NCBI RefSeq assembly: GCF_003347605.1
Contig: NZ_QDFZ01000009.1
Coordinates: 62,001 to 126,000 of the forward strand
Length of the DNA: 64,000 bases
Direction: 5' to 3'
Origin: Chryseobacterium sp. KLBC 52
Lineage (GTDB): Bacteria; Bacteroidota; Bacteroidia; Flavobacteriales; Weeksellaceae
Shown here one piece after another: positions 57,401 through 64,000 of this stretch (positions within the stretch are counted from its first letter, which is position 1; every line of letters begins with the position of its first letter). The notes under the pieces are model-generated. The model worked only from the letters and a program-made list of their open reading frames with translations. It searched no databases and was not told the origin of the DNA. The translations under genes were made by a program, and so were the position numbers.

Positions 57401-58178
57401 TGAAAGTGAATATGACAAAGAAGATACAGAAAGAGAATACAACAGAGCCAGAATTTCCAAATTCAACTTTGCTCCATCCATCTCTCAAAAGAGCTGGATG
57501 AACCTAAGCCACCAGTTTCAACTGACTTTTGAAGATAATAAAGTACAAAGAAAGGCTGACCGTTTCATCAACCAGTCACCGGATGTGAGACCTGGCGTAT
57601 TCAACAGCCAGCAGTTTGTAGGAGCCAATTATACCTTTGGCTATAAAAATGCGGATAATACAGCCTTCCCTACTCTTGGACTGGAATTTATGCTGAATGC
57701 TGACTGGAAGGCAACCCTTTCCGATTTTAATAAGAATTTCGTGACCATAAAAGGAAAGTTGGCTATTGATCACAGGATTGATAAAAAAGGGAAATTTGTA
57801 TTCGCCAATTCCAGCAATGTGATGTGGATTAATAACAATAATTTTGAATTTTATCAGGCTGCAGCTATCGGAGGTAATAATGGAATGAGGGCCTTCAGAA
57901 ACGAGAGATTCTCAGGAAGATCCTATTTTACCAATAACTCGGAAATCCGATGGGATTTTGGAAGAGTAAGAAATAATATTGTTCCTGCCAATATGGGGAT
58001 TCTTATCGGATATGATACCGGCCGTGTCTGGAATGACCATGAAAATTCCAGAAAATGGCATCAGTCTGTGGGTGCAGGAGTATGGCTGAGCATTGTGGAA
58101 ATGATGTCTGCAAGATTGAATTATTTCTATGGTTCAGATGGCGGAAGAATTTCTGCCGGAGTGGGAATGAAATTTTAA
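54462..58178 (+). CDS. Metallophosphoesterase fused to an outer-membrane surface-antigen barrel
   Basis: 1238 aa. The N-terminus has a lipoprotein-like signal (VLYSC near residue 28). A calcineurin-like phosphoesterase domain lies at about 48-375 with VGDAGN, FLGDNIYPNG, PGNHDW, HHP and SGHDHN, a full set of metal-binding motifs. The middle region (about 430-860) contains FDMLIGDWDRHSDQW and PKDRDQAF, which recall the catalytic loop of atypical kinases. The last 350 residues alternate beta strands (GVLANYTVNNF ... GVGMKF), like an Omp85/bacterial surface antigen barrel ending in Phe. It is probably anchored in the outer membrane with the enzyme in the periplasm or on the surface. It is divergent from the HD-PycTM gene. 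Confidence 0.85.
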   Translation: MNLSFKTHLKNTSIVLRTVMSAGVLYSCATYNVQKGENLYEVKDSEIKSDNDFKLFLVGDAGNSDEPQAQKTLNLLKSKLDSADSNSMLIFLGDNIYPNGMPKETDKDYATAKQKLENQLSITKNFKGKTLVIPGNHDWYNGLEGLNNQEALVKKYLDDKKAFLPKNGCPIDDINVSKDIKLIAIDTEWVIANWDNYPGINKNCNIKTREDFFTEFKDLIIKNQGKKIIVALHHPIISSGTHAGFNSAKSHLFPLKSKVPVPVVASVINILRSSSGASPEDINNQHYADLANRLKSIVQDKENIIFVSGHDHNLQYHEDGNLRQIISGAGSKTDPSTIVEKTDFSYGGSGFAVLNFRKDESTDVEYFSTKDAQLQKLTHISVISKPDVFINNFPNSFPATFSSTIYPVALTEKRKFYRWLWGDHYRRYYGIPIEAPTANLSELNGGYIPFREGGGNQSNSLRLKSADGQEFVMRGVKKSAIRFLNNMAFQKSTLGEELADTFPEKFLLDFYTTNHPFTPFTIGNMSEKLGIFHSNPKLYYIPKQQALGRYNENYGDEMYMIEERFSSDPKTLAYLDHAKDIVSTDDVLKNLGKSDKYSVDRESYIRARLFDMLIGDWDRHSDQWKWAQYEEGDKVIYKPIPKDRDQAFSKYDGAAFKIIMNVPAIRHMKTFTEDISSVKWLAMEPYPMDLVFLKGADQNEWETQAKYIQEHLTDADIDEAFHNLPKEVQDDTIAKIQRKLKTRKTKLQSYAAQYYDVLQKKVPLAGTVHPDKFIITKNGHSVLVQQYYLGKNKDQNELVFEKTYHDSKTKELWIYGLEDDDTYVVTGSGNPKMTIRLIGGYNHDTYNVADGRKVKIYDFKSQKNTYNSGNATKNITDDYDINSYNYKHPKYNSVAGYPNLDYNPDDGVIVGVLANYTVNNFIRDPFTQRHSLKANFYTATAGFSLTYKGVFKKAISGWDINLDAFYTTPRFSQNFFGLSNESEYDKEDTEREYNRARISKFNFAPSISQKSWMNLSHQFQLTFEDNKVQRKADRFINQSPDVRPGVFNSQQFVGANYTFGYKNADNTAFPTLGLEFMLNADWKATLSDFNKNFVTIKGKLAIDHRIDKKGKFVFANSSNVMWINNNNFEFYQAAAIGGNNGMRAFRNERFSGRSYFTNNSEIRWDFGRVRNNIVPANMGILIGYDTGRVWNDHENSRKWHQSVGAGVWLSIVEMMSARLNYFYGSDGGRISAGVGMKF

Positions 58179-58287
58179 AGTTTCTACAGGAAAAAGTTGA
58201 TGATCACTCTTATAACGATCACCTCAAATCAATTTTTGTAAAATGTAATAATTAAAATTTTATCCTTACATTTTTGACTGATACGAC

Positions 58288-58318
58288 AAATATGGCTTTT
58301 AATTAAAAGCCATATTTT
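58288..58318. terminator. Palindromic hairpin after the phosphoesterase-barrel gene
   Basis: A perfect stem aaatatggctttt/aaaagccatattt around aatt, about 110 bp beyond the stop codon. The T content on the far side makes it a plausible terminator. The 58179-58679 gap also contains the fragment listed next and otherwise nothing recognisable. Confidence 0.6.
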
Positions 58319-58407
58319 CAATGCTGTAAGTACAGATATCTTTCTTATATTCCCAAAATTCAGGTTAACAAATTAAATTTATTTGAATTTCAGTGCAACG
58401 TAATTTG

Positions 58408-58524
58408 ATGATTTATCCATTCATTACAAAAAGAAAACCTAAAGATCTGATTTTATCGGCCATAAGAAAAAATCTCAGGAAAGTAGATAAATATCTACAA
58501 GAAATTAAAAAAATCACAAAATAG
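58408..58524 (+). pseudogene. Possible transposase fragment (38 codons)
   Basis: A short frame with start and stop, highly basic: FITKRKPKDLILSAIRKNL then RKVDKYLQEIKK. The style (KRKPK-x-x-x-x-x-AIRKxLRxVxxxL) resembles the inner region of IS5/IS1182-type transposases, where a charged linker is followed by a helix AIxKQLxYVxRxL. The rest of the element is missing. It could instead be a chance frame. Confidence 0.3.
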
Positions 58525-58643
58525 TGATATTTAAAAAAAATAATTAATCCACATGATTATTTCACGTATTATTGACATAGAAAAACCCTTCTCTCACTCA
58601 ATAGTATTCACTTTTTTACAAATTACGGGTTATAAAAAAAAAA

Positions 58644-58651
58644 TAATTTTG
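58644..58651 (+). promoter_or_regulatory. -7 box (TAATTTTG) before the first secreted paralogue
   Basis: A TAnnTTTG match 28 bp before the ATG at 58680. Confidence 0.4.
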
Positions 58652-58679
58652 TTATCAAAAATAACAATAGATCAATCCG

Positions 58680-59393
58680 ATGAAAAAAAGATTATGGATG
58701 ACATTCTTTCTAATCATGTCATTTTTAGCCAATGCTCAAATAGGAATATTAACCTCTACTCCACAGAGAACACTGCACGTTAATGGTTCATTACAGCTGG
58801 TAAAAGAATTCAATGTAGGAGGGTCTGAAAATGTTCAGGGTACTGCAGGAAAGGAGGGAGAGTTTTTAAGTTCCAACGGGGCCGGAACATCACCTGTATG
58901 GAGAACTGTAGAATCGCAAAATTTTTTAAAGATTGTTTTTACAGGGCAGAAAACAAATATCTCACCCAGCACAGGCAGTTATACAGGGAGCAGCAGCGCA
59001 ACAGACTATGACGGACCATCCAGAAATTATGTCTATAATATCGTCAATAAGATAGATAATAATTATGTTTCCTATGATGCCAATACAGGGATATTCACAG
59101 TTAACAGGACCGGATATTATAACATTTCAACTTACTTTTCTTATAACTTAAGCTTGAATGGAACTAATCAGACTGCGGGGACAGCAATCTCAAGACTTCA
59201 GAGAAGTTCAGATATGAGTGATTATATTTCGGCAGTGTCTACTGGACACGGAGAAAGAACAGAAAATATATATCATCAGCTGACAGGTATAAAGCTTCTC
59301 AATTCCGGAGAAACCTTTTCTCTGAGATCCGTTTATACTCAGAACTTCAGATTAACCTCAGGCAATATCAGCATTTCTTATCTGCTTCCTTAG
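58680..59393 (+). CDS. Secreted protein, tandem paralogue 1
   Basis: 237 aa. Signal peptide about 1-20 (FLANAQ). Residues 21-60 (TPQRTLHVNGSLQLVKEFN) followed by GKEGEFLSSNGAGTSPVWR match the repeat-like N-terminal region of many Bacteroidetes surface and tail-fibre-like proteins. The C-terminal half (VNRTGYYNISTYFSYNLSL ... FSLRSVYTQNFRLTSGNISISYLLP) looks like a C1q/TNF-type jelly-roll. No T9SS tail was seen. Function unknown; adhesion is a reasonable guess. Confidence 0.75.
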   Translation: MKKRLWMTFFLIMSFLANAQIGILTSTPQRTLHVNGSLQLVKEFNVGGSENVQGTAGKEGEFLSSNGAGTSPVWRTVESQNFLKIVFTGQKTNISPSTGSYTGSSSATDYDGPSRNYVYNIVNKIDNNYVSYDANTGIFTVNRTGYYNISTYFSYNLSLNGTNQTAGTAISRLQRSSDMSDYISAVSTGHGERTENIYHQLTGIKLLNSGETFSLRSVYTQNFRLTSGNISISYLLP

Positions 59394-59495
59394 AATTGAA
59401 GCCCTGCAGTTTTACTGAACGCCTCAGATTCTTCACAGGTCATACTATTGAAAACAGAAATACTTTACACGATCAACAACAAAATACTTAATCTA

Positions 59496-60209
59496 ATGAA
59501 AAAAAAATTATTACTGACATCGTTCCTAATCATGTCATTCGTAGCCAATGCGCAAGTGGGAATACTAACACCAACTCCGCAGAGAACATTGCATGTTAAC
59601 GGCTCACTGCAGCTGGTAAAAGAATTAAACGTTGGAGGTTCTGAAAGTGTACAGGGTACCGCAGGTAAAGACGGCGAATTTTTAAGTTCCAACGGCGCCG
59701 GTACAGCTCCTACTTGGAGAAGTATAGAATCTCAGAATTTTTTAAAAGTAGTTTTTGTAGCGAATAAGGATAATATATCACCCAGTTCCGGCAGCTATAC
59801 AGGAAGCCACCTAACCGGAACTTTTGAAAACTTTTCTAAAAATTTCATCTATAATATTGTTAACAAAATAGATAATAATTTTATTTCCTATGATGCAAAC
59901 ACTGGGATATTTACGGTCAATAAAGCAGGTTTCTATAATGTAGCAACCTACTTTACATATGATTTAAACCTCAACGGAACCAATCAGACAGAAGGAACAG
60001 CAACATCACAACTTCAGAGAGAGGCTGATACCCAAAACTTAGTTTCAGCAATATCAACAGGACATGGAGAGAGAACAAACTATGTATATCATCAGCTTAC
60101 AGGCATACAATCTTTTGCTGCCGGAGAAACTTTCAGGCTCAGATGTATATACACTCAGGATTTCAGATTATCAAAAGGTAATATCAGTATCTCCTATCTT
60201 ACACAGTAA
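59496..60209 (+). CDS. Secreted protein, tandem paralogue 2
   Basis: 237 aa from the ATG at 59496; the frame is open to 59448, but the signal peptide KKKLLLTSFLIMSFVANAQ starts at this Met. It has the same length and architecture as its upstream neighbour and most residues are identical, with the main differences in the middle (residues about 100-125) and in Ser/Thr/Asn positions of the last third. It is clearly a recent tandem duplicate, about 100 bp downstream, followed by a terminator. Confidence 0.75.
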   Translation: MKKKLLLTSFLIMSFVANAQVGILTPTPQRTLHVNGSLQLVKELNVGGSESVQGTAGKDGEFLSSNGAGTAPTWRSIESQNFLKVVFVANKDNISPSSGSYTGSHLTGTFENFSKNFIYNIVNKIDNNFISYDANTGIFTVNKAGFYNVATYFTYDLNLNGTNQTEGTATSQLQREADTQNLVSAISTGHGERTNYVYHQLTGIQSFAAGETFRLRCIYTQDFRLSKGNISISYLTQ

Positions 60210-60248
60210 ACAATGCAAGCGTCATCATTTCCATAACATTCATCCATT

Positions 60249-60286
60249 TTAAAACCCTACAGATTCCTCTGTAGGGTTTATTTTAT
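60249..60286 (+). terminator. Rho-independent terminator between convergent genes
   Basis: The stem aaaccctacag/ctgtagggttt with a 6-nt loop lies between the second paralogue (+) and the lipoprotein gene (-). T-rich and A-rich flanks suggest that it serves both strands. Confidence 0.85.
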
Positions 60287-60289
60287 CTG

Positions 60290-61102
60290 CTATTGCAATG
60301 GAAAATATAATAATACCTGGCCATTATTATCGTAATTGTAGGTCCATTTTGATTTGGATATGCCTGGCTGCGGAGGTACACCGGTATCAGGATAATCAGC
60401 ATATTCAGTCACTGATTCCTTAGCTCTGAAATTATTTTTTGATAAACTCTTTTCATAAAAATCATCATTAATCAAAAATAATTTTTTAAATGGATTTTTA
60501 GCATTGTCAAAATCTGAATACAACGTAGTGGTGAACTGCTTGTCCTTACCACTCGTCTTTTCTAATGTTTCACTTTTAGAGAGATTACTATTTGCATCAA
60601 AGTAATATGTTGTAAAAAATTCCTGATAACCAAGTTTAGTATATACACTTACCGTATTGGATCCATAGGTATAAGTTCTTGTCATCTCAAGTTCGGCAAT
60701 AGTTCCATTCTTATAATACTTTTCAGCCTTAGCAGGTCTGTTGTGTTCCATCAGGTAAGAAGTCGTTCTATATCCGGAAGTCATTTCCGGTTCAAGATAA
60801 TCTACTTGTACCTTATTGTTTGTATAACTTAACTGAGTAATTACATCAGGATAAAAAAATTGAGAATTTCCGGTTACGAAATAGTTTCTTCCAAGCATTT
60901 TCTGTAAACGTCCATTTTCGTAGAAAAACCGATAGTATTTATCTGGACTCATTAATGCTGTGCGCTGATCCATCAGAAAAATATACCCTTTATCAGGTTG
61001 TAAATCTTCAGTTTGATTTTCATTTACAGTTATAAACTCATCATTAGTACTACTGCAAGAGGATAACCCTAGTACCAATAAGATATAAAATATTTTCTTC
61101 AT
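60290..61102 (-). CDS. Putative lipoprotein, unknown function
   Basis: 270 aa. The signal peptide ends in LGLSSCSS, a lipobox with Cys16. The mature part has many short strands with aromatic residues (YRFFYENGRLQKML, VQVDYLEP, RTYTYGSNTVSVY, KWTYNYDNNGQVLLYFP), similar to the RHS/DUF4595-like YD-type repeats of Bacteroidetes lipoproteins. No catalytic motif is evident. Confidence 0.72.
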   Translation of the reverse strand: MKKIFYILLVLGLSSCSSTNDEFITVNENQTEDLQPDKGYIFLMDQRTALMSPDKYYRFFYENGRLQKMLGRNYFVTGNSQFFYPDVITQLSYTNNKVQVDYLEPEMTSGYRTTSYLMEHNRPAKAEKYYKNGTIAELEMTRTYTYGSNTVSVYTKLGYQEFFTTYYFDANSNLSKSETLEKTSGKDKQFTTTLYSDFDNAKNPFKKLFLINDDFYEKSLSKNNFRAKESVTEYADYPDTGVPPQPGISKSKWTYNYDNNGQVLLYFPLQ

Positions 61103-61131
61103 AGTTATTTAATCAGCTGCAAAGATAAAGG

Positions 61132-62004
61132 TTATAGTGAAAAACTATACACATTTCCCCCTTCATCTTTCCCTTTCTCATCTGCTATCATTAATGTTTT
61201 ATCATCAAAGAATACCAGAGCTTCCTTCTGGGAATTATGATTCAAAGGAATTTTTTGAATTTTAGCAGTACTGAAATTATCTGCAGTAAACCCACTCAGA
61301 ACATGAACATTTTTATGGGTAAGCAACACGATTTTATCTTTTGTACTGTTGATACTCGCAGAGGTAATAGCAGCATCATTATACCCTCCATCAAGCTTTA
61401 ATTTTCCTATAAGCTTCGCTTCAAAATCACCCTCCTTATTCGGTACCTGGAATACAAGGAAAGTTCCGTCAAAACCTTTGCTTCTGTTTTTGGTGAATAA
61501 GTAAAAATTTCCGTCCATTTCAACAAAAGCTTCACAGTCATACAACAGATTTGATTTTTTTGGAGGGAACTCTGTCTGCCCCTGATAATGGAATTTTGTA
61601 GTCTGGGTAACTTTGGTTACAATTTGTTTGGTATCTTTTAAATCTGTTTTTAAGATCGCCAGATCCTGTCTGTTATTGTCATTATTTCCAAAATCTCCGA
61701 TATAGATATTTCCCTGAGAATCAGATATAATATCTTCCCAGTCTGTATTTTCAGAATTTTCCACCGGTATTTTTGCCAGCATATCGCCTTTATCGCTTAA
61801 TCCGTATACTGCATTTTTATTTCCCCTGTCTTCTATCACCCAGATGGTTTTCTTATCTTGCGACAAAGTAATTCCGGAAACTTCCTTCAACTTTTTCGGT
61901 AAGGAAAACTGAACTTTCAATTCATCCTCCTTCGTAGGGGAATTCTGAGCTTTTGGATTGCAGCTGAATAAAAGAAAAGCAGGTAAAATAAGAAAACGTA
62001 ACAT
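61132..62004 (-). CDS. Putative lipoprotein, beta-propeller-like
   Basis: 290 aa. Signal peptide with FLLFSCNP (Cys15 as lipid anchor). The mature part has blade-like repeats: KLKEVSGITLSQDKKTIWVI, NIYIGDFGNNDNNRQDL, LYDCEAFVEMDGNFYLFTK and KEALVFFDDKTLMIAD. The ExSG and CEA segments resemble SdiA-regulated/phytase-like propellers, but I cannot assign a substrate. It lies 29 bp upstream of the preceding lipoprotein gene, same strand. Confidence 0.72.
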   Translation of the reverse strand: MLRFLILPAFLLFSCNPKAQNSPTKEDELKVQFSLPKKLKEVSGITLSQDKKTIWVIEDRGNKNAVYGLSDKGDMLAKIPVENSENTDWEDIISDSQGNIYIGDFGNNDNNRQDLAILKTDLKDTKQIVTKVTQTTKFHYQGQTEFPPKKSNLLYDCEAFVEMDGNFYLFTKNRSKGFDGTFLVFQVPNKEGDFEAKLIGKLKLDGGYNDAAITSASINSTKDKIVLLTHKNVHVLSGFTADNFSTAKIQKIPLNHNSQKEALVFFDDKTLMIADEKGKDEGGNVYSFSL

Positions 62005-62060
62005 ATTTATTTTTTATTTTTTAATTGAATGTAAGAAGCATTAATTGTTCCAATCGGCAA

Positions 62061-62828
62061 CTATGAAAGTTTTTTTGCTTTTTCCCAGAGAACATCCATT
62101 TCTTCCAGAGACATATCTGCCAGTTTTAAATCCTGCTCCTCGGCAAGACCTTCCATCTTTTGAAATCTTGAAATAAACTTCAGATTGGTTCTTTCCAACG
62201 CAGAATCCGGATTGATTCCTGAAATCCTTGCATAATTTATCAAAGAGAAAAATACATCACCCAGCTCCTGCTCTTTTTTATCCAAATCAGTCTCTGCATG
62301 AAACTCCTGAATTTCTTCATCTACCTTTTTCCAGGCGTCTTCAGCATCGTGAAACTCAAAACCGATTCCTTTTACCTTATCCTGAATTCTGTAGGCTTTC
62401 ACCAAACTCGGCAGACTTTTCGGAACTCCACCCAAAATAGATTTATTTCCTTCTTTTAATTTTAATTTTTCCCAGTTCTGCTTCACTTCTTCTTCATCCT
62501 TCACTTCCGTATCTCCATAGATATGAGGATGACGAAAGATCAGCTTTTCATTCAGGGAGTTGATAACATCTGCAATGTCAAAGCTTTCTTTTTCCGAACC
62601 TATTTTAGCATAAAAAACCAGATGAAGCAGGACATCGCCCAACTCTTTCTTTATTTCCTGTAAATCATTCTGCAAAATGGCATCTGAAAGTTCATAAGTC
62701 TCCTCAAGGGTAAGATGGCGAAGGGATTCTAACGTTTGTTTCTGATCCCATGGACATTTTTCACGCAAATCATCCATAATATCCAGTAATCTTCCAAAGG
62801 CCTCCAGTTTCTCTTGTTTCGTATTCAT
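62061..62828 (-). CDS. mazG: Nucleoside triphosphate pyrophosphohydrolase MazG
   Basis: 255 aa from the ATG at 62828 (MNTKQEK); the frame extends to 62849 with residues unlike the family. Two MazG domains: LREKCPWDQKQT, EETYELSDAI and ELGDVLLHLVFYA in the first, EIQEFHAE and ELGDVFFSLINYARI in the second, with the EExxE/ExxD metal-binding pattern. It hydrolyses (d)NTPs to NMP and pyrophosphate for pool cleaning. Confidence 0.93.
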   Translation of the reverse strand: MNTKQEKLEAFGRLLDIMDDLREKCPWDQKQTLESLRHLTLEETYELSDAILQNDLQEIKKELGDVLLHLVFYAKIGSEKESFDIADVINSLNEKLIFRHPHIYGDTEVKDEEEVKQNWEKLKLKEGNKSILGGVPKSLPSLVKAYRIQDKVKGIGFEFHDAEDAWKKVDEEIQEFHAETDLDKKEQELGDVFFSLINYARISGINPDSALERTNLKFISRFQKMEGLAEEQDLKLADMSLEEMDVLWEKAKKLS

Positions 62829-62931
62829 AGTTTGAAAATTCAATCTCATACAAATGTAAGGGATATTCGGACATCATTACAAACGTTGGAAGTAAAAGTT
62901 GCGGCATGCAGAATTCGGATATTGGATATGT

Positions 62932-62964
62932 AAACCTAACAGGTTTTCGAAACCTGTCAGGTTT
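62932..62964. repeat. Palindromic intergenic element, second copy
   Basis: A 15-bp inverted repeat (arm aaacctaacaggttt, one change in the right arm) around tcg. Near-identical to the element at 43422-43456. It lies in the 230-bp gap between mazG and the DUF5606 gene. Confidence 0.7.
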
Positions 62965-63001
62965 GGAATATTAGCGCGCCAATATCTTTTGTTTTAAAAA
63001 A

Positions 63002-63033
63002 TAAAAAACCTTGTCCGGAAATTCCAGACAAGG
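63002..63033 (-). terminator. Rho-independent terminator for the DUF5606 gene
   Basis: The stem ccttgtccggaa/ttccagacaagg has one G-T pair. Read on the minus strand it ends in a T6 run, about 27 bp after the stop codon at 63060. Confidence 0.88.
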
Positions 63034-63059
63034 CTTTGTATTTTTAATTCAAAAATGAA

Positions 63060-63617
63060 TTATCCTTGTTTTCTGTGTGTACTTTTTGGAGCTGATTTAG
63101 CAGCGGAAGTAGCTTTTACTTTTGGAGCTGCTGGCTTTTCTGCTTTTGGAGCTGCTTTTTTAGTTTCTTTTTCAATGCTTACTTCCTCAGCTGGCTCACC
63201 TTCTAAAGTTTCAGGCTCCGCTTTTACAAAGCTATCAGGAGTGATATATCCTGCTTTCTGAAGGATATTATACCACTGAGCCAATTTTTTGATATCAGAA
63301 GAATATACTCTTTCTGTATCATAGTTAGGAAGAGATGCCAACATGAAATCTTTCAGATCTGCATCAGAAGATTTATGAGAGATTGTTTCCTTATAATCGT
63401 TGTTTTTAGCAATATTTTCAAATACTTCAAACAAAGGAACTTCTTTCTCAAATGTAAACATGGCAATATTATCCAATAAACTTACCTGGCTTGAGTTTCC
63501 AATGCTTACTTTTTTCTTGTTGGTAACATCTTCAATGATGAATCCGTTTCTTAATTGAGAAACTAATTTGAAAAGTCCTGGTTTTCCAGAAATTGAAATT
63601 ATTTTTTCTAACAGCAT
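63060..63617 (-). CDS. DUF5606 domain-containing protein
   Basis: 185 aa from the ATG at 63617 (MLLEKIISISGKPGLFKL, the conserved family start); the frame extends to 63650. The N-terminal domain (about 1-130) matches DUF5606 of Bacteroidetes. The tail (about 130-185) is low-complexity, rich in Ala, Lys and Pro with AAPKAEKPAAPK-like runs ending KSTHRKQG, similar to histone-H1-like tails. Function unknown. Confidence 0.85.
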   Translation of the reverse strand: MLLEKIISISGKPGLFKLVSQLRNGFIIEDVTNKKKVSIGNSSQVSLLDNIAMFTFEKEVPLFEVFENIAKNNDYKETISHKSSDADLKDFMLASLPNYDTERVYSSDIKKLAQWYNILQKAGYITPDSFVKAEPETLEGEPAEEVSIEKETKKAAPKAEKPAAPKVKATSAAKSAPKSTHRKQG

Positions 63618-63691
63618 AATTTTATTTTTTGTAAATTCTGCAATCAGCACTAGCTTTTTGCTTTTTATTATTCGTTTTAATCCTTATTTAA

Positions 63692-64000
63692 TTACTTTGG
63701 AAATCTCATTTTGTAACCGATGTTTACGTCACCCTGAGAGATTTTAGTCAGCTTACCTTTTACCAGTTTCTTCTTCAGAGCACTCAGGTGGTCGGTAAAC
63801 AGAATCCCTTCAATGTGGTCATATTCATGCTGAATTACGCGGGCTCTAATATCGGAAAAAGTTTCTGTATGTTTCACAAAATTTTCGTCATAATATTCAA
63901 TAACGATTGTTCCTTTTCTTTTCACATCTTCTCTTACATCCGGGATAGAAAGACAACCCTCATTGAACTTCCATTCTTCCCCTGATTCTTCAAGAATCTG
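63692..64000 (-). CDS. def: Peptide deformylase, 5' end beyond window
   Basis: About 102 C-terminal residues are visible. NEGCLSIPDVR carries the EGCLS motif (metal-binding Cys) and IQHEYDHIEG the HExxH-type motif. The protein removes the formyl group from nascent N-termini. The frame is open to base 64000. Upstream of the DUF5606 gene on the same strand, 74 bp apart. Confidence 0.95.
   Translation of the reverse strand, partial: QILEESGEEWKFNEGCLSIPDVREDVKRKGTIVIEYYDENFVKHTETFSDIRARVIQHEYDHIEGILFTDHLSALKKKLVKGKLTKISQGDVNIGYKMRFPK

Noticed and set aside
63055..63261. Hydrophobic + strand ORF of 68 aa opposite the DUF5606 tail
   Set aside because: Its Ala/Phe-rich content is the complement of the Ala/Lys-rich tail of the real gene.
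1..64000. CRISPR array or rRNA genes
   Set aside because: No regularly spaced identical repeats and no 16S/23S/5S landmarks were seen; the palindromes at 43422 and 62932 are single, distant copies.

Overview
The window looks like a chromosomal segment of a Bacteroidota bacterium of the Flavobacteriia, most like Chryseobacterium and relatives (Weeksellaceae). The reasons are low-GC, AT-rich spacers, TAnnTTTG-type -7 promoter boxes, proteins with type IX secretion (T9SS) sorting tails, DUF349 and DUF5606 proteins, a flavobacterial-style nuo operon with a very short NuoG, and a double-glycine 'bacteriocin-like' peptide with the leader style common in that genus. The genus is my judgement from memory, not a database match.

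Layout. (1) 1-4502: the end of a RiPP-type operon on the + strand, with a CocE/NonD-type serine hydrolase (5' end outside the window) and a split class I lanthipeptide dehydratase (glutamylation part and elimination part as two proteins). (2) 4.53-23.24 kb: a probable genomic island. A 28-bp direct repeat made of the 3' end of a CAT-anticodon tRNA gene flanks it: the intact tRNA is at 23222-23295 and a displaced 3' end with its own terminator hairpin is at 4501-4559. It holds one minus-strand NRPS operon, read right to left: NRPS1 (A-T-C-A-T-C-A-T), an SDR oxidoreductase, NRPS2 (A-T-E-R, reductive release), a second-type seryl-tRNA synthetase, a type II thioesterase, an Sfp-type phosphopantetheinyl transferase and an MFS exporter. 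Two decayed transposase genes lie between the operon and the tRNA. (3) 23.3-35.3 kb: mostly housekeeping genes (methylmalonyl-CoA epimerase, RbfA, a LolC/E-like permease, AroE, DUF349, RibD, a YigZ-family protein, a zinc metallopeptidase, a GNAT-like protein) plus two T9SS cargo proteins and an unannotated cysteine-rich double-glycine peptide at 31116. (4) 35.4-49.7 kb: a complete nuoA-N operon for respiratory complex I, with an outer-membrane-type protein inserted between nuoF and nuoG. (5) 50-64 kb: a GAF-domain protein, a bestrophin, an HD-PycTM (Pycsar effector-like) fusion, a metallophosphoesterase fused to an outer-membrane barrel, two tandem secreted paralogues, two lipoproteins, MazG, DUF5606 and the 3' part of peptide deformylase.

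How the parts work together. The island looks self-sufficient for making, maturing and exporting a short peptide with a reduced C-terminus. Reading the adenylation-domain pocket residues by eye predicts Gly for the third A domain of NRPS1 and Asp for NRPS2. The first two A domains have lost the Asp that normally binds the alpha-amino group. The embedded seryl-tRNA synthetase departs from the housekeeping type at active-site motifs, which suggests either self-resistance (the product would target SerRS, as in albomycin) or a seryl-tRNA-dependent biosynthetic step (as in valanimycin). I regard this cluster as the most interesting system in the window.
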